A stretch of DNA of 64,000 bases from Pseudooceanicola sp. (GTDB lineage Bacteria; Pseudomonadota; Alphaproteobacteria; Rhodobacterales; Rhodobacteraceae), in NCBI RefSeq assembly GCF_029213205.1, contig NZ_JARGNH010000003.1, positions 1 through 64,000 of the forward strand. The letters are read 5' to 3'. The position numbers and the translations under genes are program-made. Positions 45,625 to 54,704 of this stretch are shown in pieces. Numbering within the stretch: the stretch's first letter is position 1; every line of letters starts with the position of its first letter. Under the pieces are notes generated by a model. That model was not told where the DNA came from and ran no database searches. It was given only the letters and a program-made list of their open reading frames with translations.

Positions 45625-46326
45625 TTATCCGATCCCGGCCACCAGATCCGGTAGGTGTTGCAGCCCGTCCAGGCGGTAATATCGCGGGGCGGCGCTGGGC
45701 TCGTCGGCATGTTCCAGCGCCCAGGTCAGCCCATGCGGCACGTAGACGCCCCAGCCACCGGCCTCCAGCGCAGGGACGACATCGGACTTCATCGAATTGC
45801 CGATCATCATTGCGCGGTCCGCGCCATCGCCGTGTCGGTCAAAGATCTCAGCGTAGATTGTGGCCGTCTTGTCGGACACGATTTCCACCCCGTGGAACAG
45901 ATCGCCGAGGCCGGATTGAGCCAGCTTGCGCTCCTGGTCCAGCAGGTCGCCCTTGGTGATCAGCAGCACCCGATGGGTTTCGGCCAGCGCCTCGACCGCC
46001 GCCCGGGCGTCTGGCAGCAGGTCGATCGGGTGATGCAGCATCTCCTGCCCGGCCTCGATCACCTCGCGAATCACCCGTGCCGGAACCTGTTCGTTGGTGA
46101 CCTCGATCGCGGTTTCGATCATTGACAGGACAAAGCCCTTGATCCCGAATCCATAGTGGCCAAGGTTGCGGCGTTCAGCGGCCAGCAGGCGGTCGTCCAG
46201 GTGGTCGCGGTCGGCATATTCCGCCAACAGTCCGGCGAATCGATCCTGGGTCAGGCGAAAGAATCGCTCGTTGTGCCACAGGGTATCGTCGGCATCGAAA
46301 CCGATTGTTGTAAGTTTTTCTGCCAT
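45625..46326 (-). CDS. HAD family hydrolase
   Basis: A 233-residue phosphatase-like protein of the HAD superfamily. Motif I is [10 protein letters not shown], motif II LLITKGD, motif III lysine in the [10 protein letters not shown] region, and motif [13 protein letters not shown]. The helical cap lies between residues 20 and 90. Substrate unknown; phosphoglycolate-type small metabolites are usual. It is divergent from clpS with about 95 bases between them. Confidence 0.9.
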   Translation of the reverse strand: MAEKLTTIGFDADDTLWHNERFFRLTQDRFAGLLAEYADRDHLDDRLLAAERRNLGHYGFGIKGFVLSMIETAIEVTNEQVPARVIREVIEAGQEMLHHPIDLLPDARAAVEALAETHRVLLITKGDLLDQERKLAQSGLGDLFHGVEIVSDKTATIYAEIFDRHGDGADRAMMIGNSMKSDVVPALEAGGWGVYVPHGLTWALEHADEPSAAPRYYRLDGLQHLPDLVAGIG

Positions 46327-46422
46327 CTTGTCGCGGGCAGGGGCCCGGCCCTCTTTTCCTGCACCGGGCGAAAGTTATATAGGAAGGCCAAAGGCCGAAA
46401 CCCCAAGGATTCGATCAGGGCA

Positions 46423-46764
46423 ATGAACTGGCAACCGGTGCAGATGATGGCGCAGAACGGCAACGACGAGGGTGACACCTCGATCGTGGTCGAAACACGT
46501 CCGAAGACCCGCCGCCCGCCGCTCTACAAGGTGATGCTTCTGAACGACGATTACACGCCGATGGAATTTGTCGTCGCAGTGTTGGAACGGTTCTTTGGCA
46601 TGACCCACGCCCAGGCGTTCGAGATCATGCTGACGGTCCATAAGAAGGGCCTGGCGGTGGTCGGGGTGTTCAGTCACGAGATTGCCGAGACCAAGGTCGC
46701 GCAGGTGATGGATTTTGCCCGGCGGCATCAACACCCGCTGCAATGCACCATGGAAAAGGAATAG
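46423..46764 (+). CDS. clpS: ATP-dependent Clp protease adaptor ClpS
   Basis: A 113-residue N-end rule adaptor that delivers substrates with bulky hydrophobic N termini to ClpAP. The core is [20 protein letters not shown], with the second strand and helix region [20 protein letters not shown]. The start could also be ATG 46444 (MMAQNG), since residues before that are not conserved. It is followed after 10 bases by an RsmC-like methyltransferase. Confidence 0.94.
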   Translation: MNWQPVQMMAQNGNDEGDTSIVVETRPKTRRPPLYKVMLLNDDYTPMEFVVAVLERFFGMTHAQAFEIMLTVHKKGLAVVGVFSHEIAETKVAQVMDFARRHQHPLQCTMEKE

Positions 46765-46774
46765 GCGCAGGGGC

Positions 46775-47776
46775 ATGAGCGCACCACGTCTGGAACTGGC
46801 CCTGGCGGGCGGCGGGTTGAGCCTGCCCGAGGATGGCCCGATTGCCGTCTTTGGTGCGCGCGCCGGGATGGATCTCACGGCGCTGCCGCAGGACCGGCTG
46901 GTGGTGTTGACCGGGTTTCGCCCGGATCACGACGCCTTCACCGCGGCAGGCTATACCACCGCACTTGCCCCCGAGGGGCGGTTTGCCGCCGCGCTGGTGT
47001 TTCTGCCACGCGCCAAGGCGCAGGCGCGGGCGATGATCGCCGAGGCGGTGGCGCTGACTGACGGGCCGGTGATCGTCGATGGGGCCCGCACCGATGGCAT
47101 CGAGTCGATGATCAAGGCGCTGCGCGCCCGGGTGGCGCTGAACGGCCCGGTCAACAAGGCACATGGCAAGCTGGTGTGGTTCGAGGGCGGCGATTTCGAC
47201 GATTGGGCGGTGTCGGGGCCGACGCCACTGCCGGATGGCTGGATCACCGCGCCGGGGGTGTTTTCCGCCGATGGCATCGATCCCGCCTCGGCGCTGCTGG
47301 CGGCGGCGCTGCCGGACAAGATCGGCGGAAGGGTCGCCGACCTGGGCGCCGGCTGGGGCTATCTGGCCGCTCGTATCCTGGACCGGCCCGGGGTGCGCCA
47401 GCTTGATCTGGTCGAGGCCGAGCATGTGGCGCTGGATTGCGCCCGCGCCAATATCTCCGATCCACGCGCCGCGTTCCATTGGGCCGATGCGACGCTGTGG
47501 CGCCCGGCGACGGCACTGGACGCCGTGGTCATGAACCCGCCGTTCCACCAAAACCGCAGCGCCGAACCGGGGATTGGCCAGGCGTTTATCCGCGCCGCCG
47601 CCGCGATGCTGCGCCCCGGCGGCCGGGTCTGGATCGTCGCCAACCGGCATCTGCCTTATGAGGCCGCGTTGAGTGCGGCCTTCGGCAATGCCGAAGAGGT
47701 CGGCGGCGACAACCGGTTCAAGATCCTGAGCGCGACACTCCAGTCTCGCCAGGCGCGACGTGATCGCGTAACCTGA
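46775..47776 (+). CDS. Class I SAM methyltransferase, RsmC-like
   Basis: A 333-residue RsmC/RlmG-type protein: a degenerate N-terminal domain, then a Rossmann methyltransferase domain with GRVADLGAGWGYLAARIL (SAM loop), DLVEAEHVAL and the active-site VVMNPPFHQ. The NPPF motif is that of N2-guanine rRNA methyltransferases, so 16S rRNA G1207 methylation is the likely but unproved role. ATG 46775 gives MSAPRLELALAGGG; cotranscribed with clpS. Confidence 0.87.
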   Translation: MSAPRLELALAGGGLSLPEDGPIAVFGARAGMDLTALPQDRLVVLTGFRPDHDAFTAAGYTTALAPEGRFAAALVFLPRAKAQARAMIAEAVALTDGPVIVDGARTDGIESMIKALRARVALNGPVNKAHGKLVWFEGGDFDDWAVSGPTPLPDGWITAPGVFSADGIDPASALLAAALPDKIGGRVADLGAGWGYLAARILDRPGVRQLDLVEAEHVALDCARANISDPRAAFHWADATLWRPATALDAVVMNPPFHQNRSAEPGIGQAFIRAAAAMLRPGGRVWIVANRHLPYEAALSAAFGNAEEVGGDNRFKILSATLQSRQARRDRVT

Positions 47777-47801
47777 TCGAACGCCGCACGAGAGGCCCTT
47801 T

Positions 47802-48602
47802 ATGTCGTTTTCCATCGCAGGCAAGACCGCCATTGTCACCGGCGCCGCCAACGGGATCGGATTGGCCATCGCCCGGCATTTTGCCGACCGTGGCGCCAAT
47901 GTGATCTTTGCCGATATCGACGAGGATCGGCTGATCGAAGAGCTGGGGGCGAAGAGCGAAGACGACAACATCCGCTATTTCGCCGGCGATCTGCGCGAAA
48001 AGCTGACCGTCGCCAACCTGCTGTCTGCCACTATCGATGCATTTGAGCGGGTCGATATCCTGGTCAATGCCTCGCGCCAGATCGTGCCCTCCGACCCGTT
48101 GACACCGGATGAGGACGCGGTTGAATGCATGTTGCAGCAGAATCTGATGACCGCCCTCAGGATGAGCCAGATGGTCGCCCGCCGGATGATCAAGCAGGCT
48201 GAAGGGCAGACCGAAGGCAGCGCCGGGTCGATCATCAATATCTCGTCGATTGCCGGGCGCCGGGCGCATCCCAGCCTGCTGGGGTATTCGATTTCTGTCG
48301 CGGCACTGGATCAGATGACAAGGTCTCTGGCGCTGGCACTGGCGCCCAATCGGATTCGGGTGAATGCGGTCGCCTTTGGGTCGGTGATGAGCGCCAGCTT
48401 GCAGAGCGTGCTGAAGGAAAACAGCGATTTCCGCAGTGAAATCGAAGGCGGCACGCCGATGCAGCGGATCGCGGCACCCGGTGAGCTGGCCGAGGCGGTG
48501 CAATATCTGGCGGGCGAGGCCTCGGGCTTCATGACCGGTCAGGTGATGACCGTGGATGGTGGCCGCACTCTGCTGGACCCGGTGTCGGCGCCGATTCACT
48601 AG
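47802..48602 (+). CDS. SDR family protein lacking catalytic lysine
   Basis: A 266-residue SDR fold. The nucleotide motif TGAANGIGLAIARHF, the strand ISSIAG and the C-terminal GQVMTVDGGRTL are intact. The active-site sequence is YSISVAAL at 162-169, so the YxxxK lysine is valine (V166), and the NNAG motif reads VNASRQ. The protein therefore cannot use the usual Tyr-Lys mechanism and may be inactive, regulatory or divergent. It precedes hemF by 100 bases. Confidence 0.83.
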   Translation: MSFSIAGKTAIVTGAANGIGLAIARHFADRGANVIFADIDEDRLIEELGAKSEDDNIRYFAGDLREKLTVANLLSATIDAFERVDILVNASRQIVPSDPLTPDEDAVECMLQQNLMTALRMSQMVARRMIKQAEGQTEGSAGSIINISSIAGRRAHPSLLGYSISVAALDQMTRSLALALAPNRIRVNAVAFGSVMSASLQSVLKENSDFRSEIEGGTPMQRIAAPGELAEAVQYLAGEASGFMTGQVMTVDGGRTLLDPVSAPIH

Positions 48603-48702
48603 GCGGCTGCGGCGATCCGGCCACTGGCCGGGTCAGGGGCGGCACACTAGCCTCGCGCGCGGCAAAACAGGCCAGATATCAGACCACCGGAAAGGATCGC
48701 GG

Positions 48703-49575
48703 ATGAGCGGGATGGACAGCGAAAAGGCGCAGGCCGCAACCTGGTTTCGCGATCTGCGCGACCAGATCGTCACCGCCTTTGAAGCGTTGGAGGACAAGGC
48801 CGGGGCGAATCCGGGCCGGTTCGAGGTCAGCGAGACCAGGCGCGCCGCGCCGGACGGCGGCGATGCCGGTGGCGGGCTGATGAGCGTGCTGCGCGGCGGT
48901 CAAGTGTTCGAAAAGGTCGGGGTCAATGTTTCCACCGTTTACGGCGAGCTGGGCGAACGGGCGCAGGCGGCGATGGCGGCGCGCACCGGGCTGCCGGGCA
49001 TGGCCGGGGATCCGCGCTTCTGGGCCAGCGGCATCAGCCTGGTGGCGCATATGCAAAACCCGTATTGCCCGGCGGTGCATATGAACACCAGGATGTTCTG
49101 GACCCCGCATGGCTGGTGGTTCGGCGGCGGCTCTGACCTGAACCCTTGTATCGAATATGCCGAGGACACGGCGCATTTCCACGCGGTGCAAAAGGCGCAT
49201 TGCGACCGCCATGGCGCTGACCTCTATCCGCGCTTCAAGGCCTGGGCGGATGAATATTTCTATATCCCGCATCGCCACCGGGCGCGTGGTGTCGGCGGCA
49301 TATTCCTGGACGATTACAACAGCGGCGATTGGGCGGCGGATTTCAGTTTCATCCGCGATGTCGGCGCGGCGTTCCTGCCGGCCTTCCTGCCGCTGATCGA
49401 GGCCCGGATGGCGACGGAATGGGATGCGGCGGACAAGGACATCCAGCTGATTCATCGCGGGCTCTATGCCGAATACAATCTGGTCTATGATCGGGGCACC
49501 AAATTCGGGCTTGAAACCGGCCATGATGCCAATGCGGTGCTGATGTCGCTGCCGCCCTTGGCGAAATGGCTGTGA
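48703..49575 (+). CDS. hemF: Oxygen-dependent coproporphyrinogen III oxidase
   Basis: A 290-residue HemF that converts coproporphyrinogen III to protoporphyrinogen IX using oxygen. Motifs include HMNTRMFWT, WWFGGGSDLNPCIEY, IPHRHRARGVGGIFLDDY and the C-terminal YAEYNLVYDRGTKFGL. I chose ATG 48703 (MSGMDSEKAQAATWFRDL) with GGAAAGGATCGCGG before it; an earlier in-frame ATG is inside the SDR gene. Confidence 0.96.
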   Translation: MSGMDSEKAQAATWFRDLRDQIVTAFEALEDKAGANPGRFEVSETRRAAPDGGDAGGGLMSVLRGGQVFEKVGVNVSTVYGELGERAQAAMAARTGLPGMAGDPRFWASGISLVAHMQNPYCPAVHMNTRMFWTPHGWWFGGGSDLNPCIEYAEDTAHFHAVQKAHCDRHGADLYPRFKAWADEYFYIPHRHRARGVGGIFLDDYNSGDWAADFSFIRDVGAAFLPAFLPLIEARMATEWDAADKDIQLIHRGLYAEYNLVYDRGTKFGLETGHDANAVLMSLPPLAKWL

Positions 49576-49662
49576 GCGCTTGCGCGACCGGCCTGCGTTG
49601 ACCACTGCGCGGCTTTTCCATCCGGCTTGAAACAGGCCAGAGCCAAACCCGGTGCATTGGCG

Positions 49663-49839
49663 ATGACGGGCCCGGTTGCGCCGATACCGCCGCCAAGGCC
49701 GGACGTCTGGGCGATCAATTCGGTCATCGGCTCTGGGTCGACGACCGGGGCCAAGCTGATCTGGGTGCTGTTGGTCCTTGTTCTGCCGATTGTCGGCTTT
49801 ATCATCTGGCTTATGGCCGGGCCGCGGGGGGCCCGCTGA
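49663..49839 (+). CDS. Small membrane protein, PLD N-terminal-like
   Basis: A 58-residue protein: proline-rich start (TGPVAPIPPPRP) and one strong helix (LIWVLLVLVLPIVGFIIWLMAG). The helix ending PIVGFIIWLMAGPR matches the short phospholipase-D-nuclease N-terminal (PLDc_N) family of orphan membrane proteins. A TTG at 49627 could add 12 residues. Lies just before the YihY gene, 21 bases away. Confidence 0.65.
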   Translation: MTGPVAPIPPPRPDVWAINSVIGSGSTTGAKLIWVLLVLVLPIVGFIIWLMAGPRGAR

Positions 49840-49860
49840 GCCTGATTTCGAAAGGACCGG

Positions 49861-50790
49861 ATGAGTAGCGACCACAGCGTTGAATTCTCCCCCCTGACAG
49901 CGGCACCGATGCGCGGTGTCGCGCTGTGGTGGCTGGCCCTCAGGCGGGTCTGGGACCAGATCGGCGAGGCCAATATGGGGCTGGTCGCCGCCGGGGTTGC
50001 CTTCTTTGTGATGCTGGCGCTGTTTCCCGGCCTGGCGGCGCTGATTGCCATCTGGGGGTTGCTGGCGGATCAGGCGGTGCTGCTCGGGCAGATCGAATTG
50101 CTGCGCGGTATTGTCCCGGTCGAGGTCTTTACCCTGGTCGAGGCGCAGGTTCTGACGCTGATTGCCGCCGGGGGCGAAACGCTGGGCTGGGCCGGGCTGT
50201 TGTCGCTGGCCTTGGCGACCTGGTCGGCGCGCTCAGGTGTCGCTGCCCTGATGCTGGGGCTGAACACCATTCACGGGCAGGGGCGCCGATCAGGCGTGTT
50301 TCACTATTTGATGTCGCTGTTGCTGACATTGGCGCTGTTCGGGGTGGCGATCGTGGCGCTGGGCTCGGTGGTGGTTGCGCCGATCGTGCTGCAATTCGTG
50401 CCGCTGGGGCCGGGGGCCGCGCTGGTCGCGGCGGCGGTGCGCTGGGTCTCGGCCATCGGGGTGCTGCTGGTCGGGCTGTCGCTGATCTATCGCTATGGTC
50501 CGAACACTGGCGGGGCCCGGCATGGCTGGGCGACGCCGGGGGCCGGGCTGGCGGTGATCCTGTGGATGGCCGTGTCCTGGGGGTTCTCGCTCTACCTCGC
50601 CAATTTCGCTGATTACAATCAGGTCTATGGCTCAATCGGCGCAGCGATTGCGCTACTGGTCTGGCTCTATGCCAGCGCCTTTGTGGTGCTGCTCGGCGCC
50701 TCGCTGAATGTGCAGCTTGACCGGGCAAGGCAGGGCCAGAGCATAGAAAATCAGAGCAGCGGGCCAAGCTCGGCCAGAACCGATTCATAG
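49861..50790 (+). CDS. YihY/virulence factor BrkB family membrane protein
   Basis: A 309-residue, six-helix inner-membrane protein. The family motifs are [27 protein letters not shown] near the start, [22 protein letters not shown] and the end [26 protein letters not shown]. The biological role is unknown; the older RNase BN name is wrong for this family. Its end overlaps the rppH end by 40 bases on the opposite strand. Confidence 0.9.
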   Translation: MSSDHSVEFSPLTAAPMRGVALWWLALRRVWDQIGEANMGLVAAGVAFFVMLALFPGLAALIAIWGLLADQAVLLGQIELLRGIVPVEVFTLVEAQVLTLIAAGGETLGWAGLLSLALATWSARSGVAALMLGLNTIHGQGRRSGVFHYLMSLLLTLALFGVAIVALGSVVVAPIVLQFVPLGPGAALVAAAVRWVSAIGVLLVGLSLIYRYGPNTGGARHGWATPGAGLAVILWMAVSWGFSLYLANFADYNQVYGSIGAAIALLVWLYASAFVVLLGASLNVQLDRARQGQSIENQSSGPSSARTDS

Positions 50791-51233
50791 ACCGCCCGTT
50801 TGAACGGCACGATTGACTCGACCAGATCGCCCTTGTCGATCCATTTCCAGGCCGAGAATTCCGGATGCGCGGTGGCGATGTTCACCTCTGCGTCGCTGCC
50901 GTGATAGCGCAGGAGGAACCATTTCTGCTCCTGCCCGCGATAGCGGCCTTTCCACAGTTTTTTGATCATATTGGCGGGCAGATCATAATGGTGCCAGCCC
51001 TTGGTCTCGATCTCGAAACTGACCAGATCGGCGGTGATCCCGGTCTCTTCCTCAAGCTCGCGCAGCGCTGCGGTATGGGGGTCCTCGCCCGCATCGATAC
51101 CACCCTGTGGCATCTGCCAGGCGTCGCTGGCAAAACCGATACGCTGGCCGACAAACACCTGACCGACTGGATTGGCCAGCATCAGGCCGACATTGCGGCG
51201 ATAGGGCAGGCGGGCGATCTCTTCGGGGGTCAT
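50751..51233 (-). CDS. rppH: RNA pyrophosphohydrolase
   Basis: A 160-residue RppH that removes pyrophosphate from mRNA 5' ends, starting decay. The Nudix box is [22 protein letters not shown] in its conserved positions, preceded by [11 protein letters not shown], and [17 protein letters not shown] matches the RppH/IalA family. ATG 51233 is chosen for [19 protein letters not shown], the family start. It is convergent with and overlaps the YihY gene. Confidence 0.93.
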   Translation of the reverse strand: MTPEEIARLPYRRNVGLMLANPVGQVFVGQRIGFASDAWQMPQGGIDAGEDPHTAALRELEEETGITADLVSFEIETKGWHHYDLPANMIKKLWKGRYRGQEQKWFLLRYHGSDAEVNIATAHPEFSAWKWIDKGDLVESIVPFKRAVYESVLAELGPLL

Positions 51234-51354
51234 GGCGGTCCTTTCAATTTGTTTCTGCATACAACCCTCCGACGCCAAGGCCAATCGCCGGTTCGGGATG
51301 GACCTTGGCGCGTCGAGCTGTAATTTTGGCCCGAATCCACGAAAGGACAGAAAC

Positions 51355-52440
51355 ATGTTGAACGGCATCCGGATAATCGAGATCGAGGGCATCGGCCCGG
51401 GACCCTTTGCGGGGATGACACTGGCCGATCTCGGGGCCGAGGTGATTGTGGTGCAGCGCAAGGGCGGAGCCGGGGAGGTCGGCGGCGGTCGTCCGCCCTT
51501 GACCCGGGGCAAGCGGGCGATTGCGCTCGACCTCAAGGATGCGGCGGATCTGGTGCTGCTGAAACAGCTGATTGCCAGTGCCGACGGGCTGATCGAAGGG
51601 TTCCGCCCCGGGGTGATGGAACGGCTGGGGTTGGGGCCAGAGGACTGCCAGGCGATCCAGCCTCGCCTGGTCTATGGAAGGATGACCGGCTGGGGTCAGG
51701 ACGGGCCAATGTCGCAGCAGGCCGGGCATGACCTGAATTACATCTCTGTTGCCGGGGCGCTCTGGTATGCCTCGCCCGCGGGCCAACCGCCGTTGACGCC
51801 GCCAACCCTGGTTGGTGATATCGGTGGTGGCGCACTCTATCTGGTGATCGGCCTGCTGGCCGGAATCATGGAGGCGCGCCAGACCGGCAAGGGCCGGGTG
51901 GTGGACGCCGCCATCGTCGACGGTGCCGCGCATATGATGAACCTGCTGCTGTCGCTCGGGGCCACCGGCAACCTGTCCTACGACCGCGGTCAGAGCCGGT
52001 TGGATGGGCCACATTACAGCCGCACCTATGTCTGCGCTGATGGTGGCTTCATTTCGGTTCAATGTCTTGAGCCGAAATTCTATGCCGCCTTCCGCGAAAT
52101 TCTGGGACTCGATCAGGATCGGGATTTCGACGATCAGGCGGATCGGGCCCGCTGGCCGGAACAGACGGCAAAGTTGGCGACGATCTTTGCTGCGAAACCG
52201 CGCGATCACTGGGCCGGAGTGTTCGCCGGAAGCGATGCCTGCGTCGCCCCGATTCTGACCCCGGAAGAGGCGGCCGCGCATCCGCATATGCAGGCGCGCG
52301 GCACCTACCAGCCCAGCCTCGGCGGCCTGCAGGCCGTGGCAGCGCCCCGCTTCACCGGCTACGATCCGACGCCGCGCCCGGTGGCCAGCTACAACCAGCA
52401 CGAGGCCGAGATTCGGGCCGAACTGGCAGCCAAGACTTGA
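51355..52440 (+). CDS. CaiB/BaiF CoA-transferase family protein
   Basis: A 361-residue class III CoA-transferase/alpha-methylacyl-CoA racemase-like protein. It has the family opening [28 protein letters not shown], then [11 protein letters not shown] and the acidic active-site region [14 protein letters not shown]. The GHDLNY motif favours alpha-methylacyl-CoA racemase (AMACR-like) over oxalate-type transferases. GAAAGGACAG precedes ATG 51355. Role in branched-acyl or bile-acid-type degradation is inference. Confidence 0.9.
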   Translation: MLNGIRIIEIEGIGPGPFAGMTLADLGAEVIVVQRKGGAGEVGGGRPPLTRGKRAIALDLKDAADLVLLKQLIASADGLIEGFRPGVMERLGLGPEDCQAIQPRLVYGRMTGWGQDGPMSQQAGHDLNYISVAGALWYASPAGQPPLTPPTLVGDIGGGALYLVIGLLAGIMEARQTGKGRVVDAAIVDGAAHMMNLLLSLGATGNLSYDRGQSRLDGPHYSRTYVCADGGFISVQCLEPKFYAAFREILGLDQDRDFDDQADRARWPEQTAKLATIFAAKPRDHWAGVFAGSDACVAPILTPEEAAAHPHMQARGTYQPSLGGLQAVAAPRFTGYDPTPRPVASYNQHEAEIRAELAAKT

Positions 52441-52508
52441 CCCATGTCAGGGTGAGGTCCGGCGCGTTCTGACAGATTCCCCCGGGTGCTGAAATAGAAA
52501 GGCCCCGG

Positions 52509-53351
52509 GTGAAGATCATGCCGTTCATCATGATGCCACTGGCCATCGGCCTGGCGCTGGCGCTGCTGGCCGGTCTGGCGCTGCGCTGGTCGGACCAGCG
52601 TGCGCTGGCACGGGAATGGGCGCGGCTCGCCGGGCTGGCGGCACCTGCACCGGCGCGGTTTGAGCCCGAGATGATTGCCGATTTGCCGGAACCGGCGCGC
52701 CGCTATCTCACTTGGGCGATCCAGCCGGGCACGCCGTTGGCGGGGCTGGTTGAGGTCACCATGACCGGGCGCTTCGGCCTCGGCGATCAGGTCGAACCGA
52801 GGTATCAACCAATGCGCGCCCGCCAGATCCTGACGCCGCCCGACGGGTTCGTCTGGGAAATGCACGGCACCGGCGCCATGCCGGTGTCGGGGTCCGACAG
52901 CGGCGGCTGGACCCGCTTCGCCCTGGCCGGGATCCTGCCGGTGGCGCGCAGTGGTGGCACCGCCGATCACCGGCGCTCGGCCTTTGGCCGGATGCTGGCC
53001 GAGGCGGCGATCTGGTGCCCCAGCGCGCTGATGCCGGGGCCGCATGTGACCTGGTCATCCCCGGCTGCGGATGTGGCCCGCGTCAGCCTGCGCGATGACG
53101 GGATCGAGCATGTGGTCGATCTCCAGCTGACCGCCAGCGGCGCCCCCAGTTCGGTGGTGATGCAGCGCTGGTCAAATGCCAACCCGGCCAAACGCTGGCA
53201 ATACCAGCCCTTCGGCGGCGATCTTTCCGATTATCGCGAGGTCGCCGGTCATCACCTGCCGTTCCACGCCGAGGTCGGCAATTTTTATGGCACGCCGGAT
53301 TATTTCCCGTTCTTCATCGCCGATCTGACCGGGGTGCGCTTTCCCGGCTGA
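52509..53351 (+). CDS. DUF6544 family protein
   Basis: A 280-residue protein with an N-terminal membrane segment (MMPLAIGLALALLAGLALRW) and a beta-rich body: LPEPARRYLTWAIQPGTPLAG, then EMHGTGAMPVSGSDSGGWTRFALAGILPVA, and a C-terminal FPFFIADLTGVRFPG. These fit the DUF6544 pattern found beside metabolic genes. No catalytic motif is evident. GTG 52509 or ATG 52518 may start it. Confidence 0.75.
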   Translation: MKIMPFIMMPLAIGLALALLAGLALRWSDQRALAREWARLAGLAAPAPARFEPEMIADLPEPARRYLTWAIQPGTPLAGLVEVTMTGRFGLGDQVEPRYQPMRARQILTPPDGFVWEMHGTGAMPVSGSDSGGWTRFALAGILPVARSGGTADHRRSAFGRMLAEAAIWCPSALMPGPHVTWSSPAADVARVSLRDDGIEHVVDLQLTASGAPSSVVMQRWSNANPAKRWQYQPFGGDLSDYREVAGHHLPFHAEVGNFYGTPDYFPFFIADLTGVRFPG

Positions 53352-53354
53352 GGC

Positions 53355-54002
53355 TCAGAACGGCGCCTTGGCGCGAAAGCTCAGGCCCTGGCCACCATCC
53401 GGATGCAGCAGCCGCAACTCCTCGGAATGCAGCATCATCCTGGGGTGATCGTCGCGGGCCGGGCCGCTGGCATAGAACGGATCGCCCAGAATCGGATGAC
53501 CAAGCGCCAGCATATGCACCCGCAGTTGATGGCTGCGCCCGGTCTTCGGCATCAGCCGCACCCGGCTTTCACCATCGCCACGGCGCAGGCAGCGCCATTC
53601 GGTCTGTGCGGCGCGACCGTTTTCATGATCGACATGCTGGCGCGGCCGGTTCGGCCAATCGACGCAGAGCGGCAGATCCACCAGTCCCGATTTCTCCGCC
53701 ATCTCGCCGCTGACCCGCGCCACATAGGTCTTGCGGGTGCGCCGGTGCTCGAATTGCAACCCGAGATGGCGCTGGGCATGCGGGGTCAGGGCAAAGACCA
53801 TCACCCCGGAGGTATCGCGATCCAGCCGATGCACCAGCAAAGCCGAGGGAAACACCGCCTGCAACCGGGTCAGCAGACAATCGGCCAGATCCGGGCCCTT
53901 GCCAGGCACCGACAGCAGCCCGGCGGGCTTGTTGACCAGCAGGATCTGATGGTCCTCATGGATCACCTCCAGCGGGTCTTCGGGCGGGGCATAGCTCTGC
54001 AT
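53355..54002 (-). CDS. RluA family RNA pseudouridine synthase
   Basis: A 215-residue RluA-type enzyme. The catalytic motif HRLDRDTSGVMVFAL contains the active aspartate, KTYVARVSG follows, and MPKTGRSHQLRVHMLALGHPILGD ends the fold. There is no S4 domain, and the length is that of RluA itself, which modifies 23S U746 and some tRNA anticodon arms. ATG 54002 gives MQSYAPPEDPLEVIHED. Upstream lies intergenic repeat copy 4. Confidence 0.91.
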   Translation of the reverse strand: MQSYAPPEDPLEVIHEDHQILLVNKPAGLLSVPGKGPDLADCLLTRLQAVFPSALLVHRLDRDTSGVMVFALTPHAQRHLGLQFEHRRTRKTYVARVSGEMAEKSGLVDLPLCVDWPNRPRQHVDHENGRAAQTEWRCLRRGDGESRVRLMPKTGRSHQLRVHMLALGHPILGDPFYASGPARDDHPRMMLHSEELRLLHPDGGQGLSFRAKAPF

Positions 54003-54046
54003 GCCGCCTGATAATCCCGCCAGCGAGCTTTTTCCAGCCGTCTGAT

Positions 54047-54080
54047 CTTCCTCTGGTTTTAAATATCCCCGCCGGAGGCC
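54047..54080 (-). repeat. Intergenic repeat, copy 4
   Basis: On the minus strand: GCCTCCGGCGGGGATATTT followed by AAAACCAGAGGAAG. Matches copy 2 upstream segment (GCCTCCGGCGGG) and the tail of copy 3 (CCAGAGGAAG). Located between msrC-like and RluA-type genes, in their orientation. Confidence 0.65.
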
Positions 54081-54147
54081 CACGCCCGGCCCGGCCTCGA
54101 TGGCCGGGCAGGGCGTTCCCTGCGCGACGGACGGCGCCCGACGCCAG

Positions 54148-54603
54148 TCAGCCCCGGCCAAACACCGCCGCCAGGATCGCGCTCAATTCGCGCGCATCGA
54201 CCTCATCAAAGGCGGCGGGCTGGTTGCTGTCGATGTCAAGCACCGCGATCACCGTGCCAGCGGCATCGAACACCGGCAGCACGATTTCCGACCGGGTCGA
54301 GCTGGCACAGGCGATATGGCCGGGAAATTCGTCGACATCGGCGACCAGCTGTACCTGCCCTGTCCGCGCCGCCGTGCCGCAGACGCCGCGCGAAAACGGG
54401 ATCACCAGGCAGCCGTGGCCGCCCTGATAGGGGCCGATCTTCAGCAGTTCGGGTGCCACCACCCGGTAGAACCCGGTCCAGTCGAACCGGTCGTCGGCGT
54501 GATGCAGCTCGCAGGCCAGCGTCGCCATCAGCGCCACCTTATCGGTCTCGCCCTCGGTCAGGGCGGCGATGGTCTTGGCCAGGGTTGGATAATCTACCTG
54601 CAT
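54148..54603 (-). CDS. msrC: GAF domain protein, free methionine-(R)-sulfoxide reductase type
   Basis: A 151-residue single GAF domain. The fRMsr-type cysteines are seen in GHGCLVIPFSRGVCGTAART and DEFPGHIACASSTRSEIVLPV, spaced as in MsrC, which reduces free methionine-R-sulfoxide using three cysteines. The opening helix and WTGFYRVV match. Minus strand, downstream of the repeat at 54628-54690. The symbol follows the E. coli name and function is by homology. Confidence 0.87.
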   Translation of the reverse strand: MQVDYPTLAKTIAALTEGETDKVALMATLACELHHADDRFDWTGFYRVVAPELLKIGPYQGGHGCLVIPFSRGVCGTAARTGQVQLVADVDEFPGHIACASSTRSEIVLPVFDAAGTVIAVLDIDSNQPAAFDEVDARELSAILAAVFGRG

Positions 54604-54627
54604 GGCGCGGCCTTTGGTTGCGGGGCA

Positions 54628-54690
54628 GGGGGCTGTCTGCCCCCTCGGCCTGTCGGCCTCACCCCCGAGGATATTTTGGACCAGAGGAAG
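54628..54690 (+). repeat. Intergenic repeat, copy 3
   Basis: Hairpin GGGGGC-TGTCT-GCCCCC at 54628-54644, with the same loop as copy 1, then CGGCC-TGT-CGGCC and the tail CCCCCGAGGATATTTTGG followed by CCAGAGGAAG. It sits between the thiolase stop and the msrC start on the strand opposite to both genes. Confidence 0.75.
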
Positions 54691-54704
54691 CAGGAGACCT
54701 GCGC

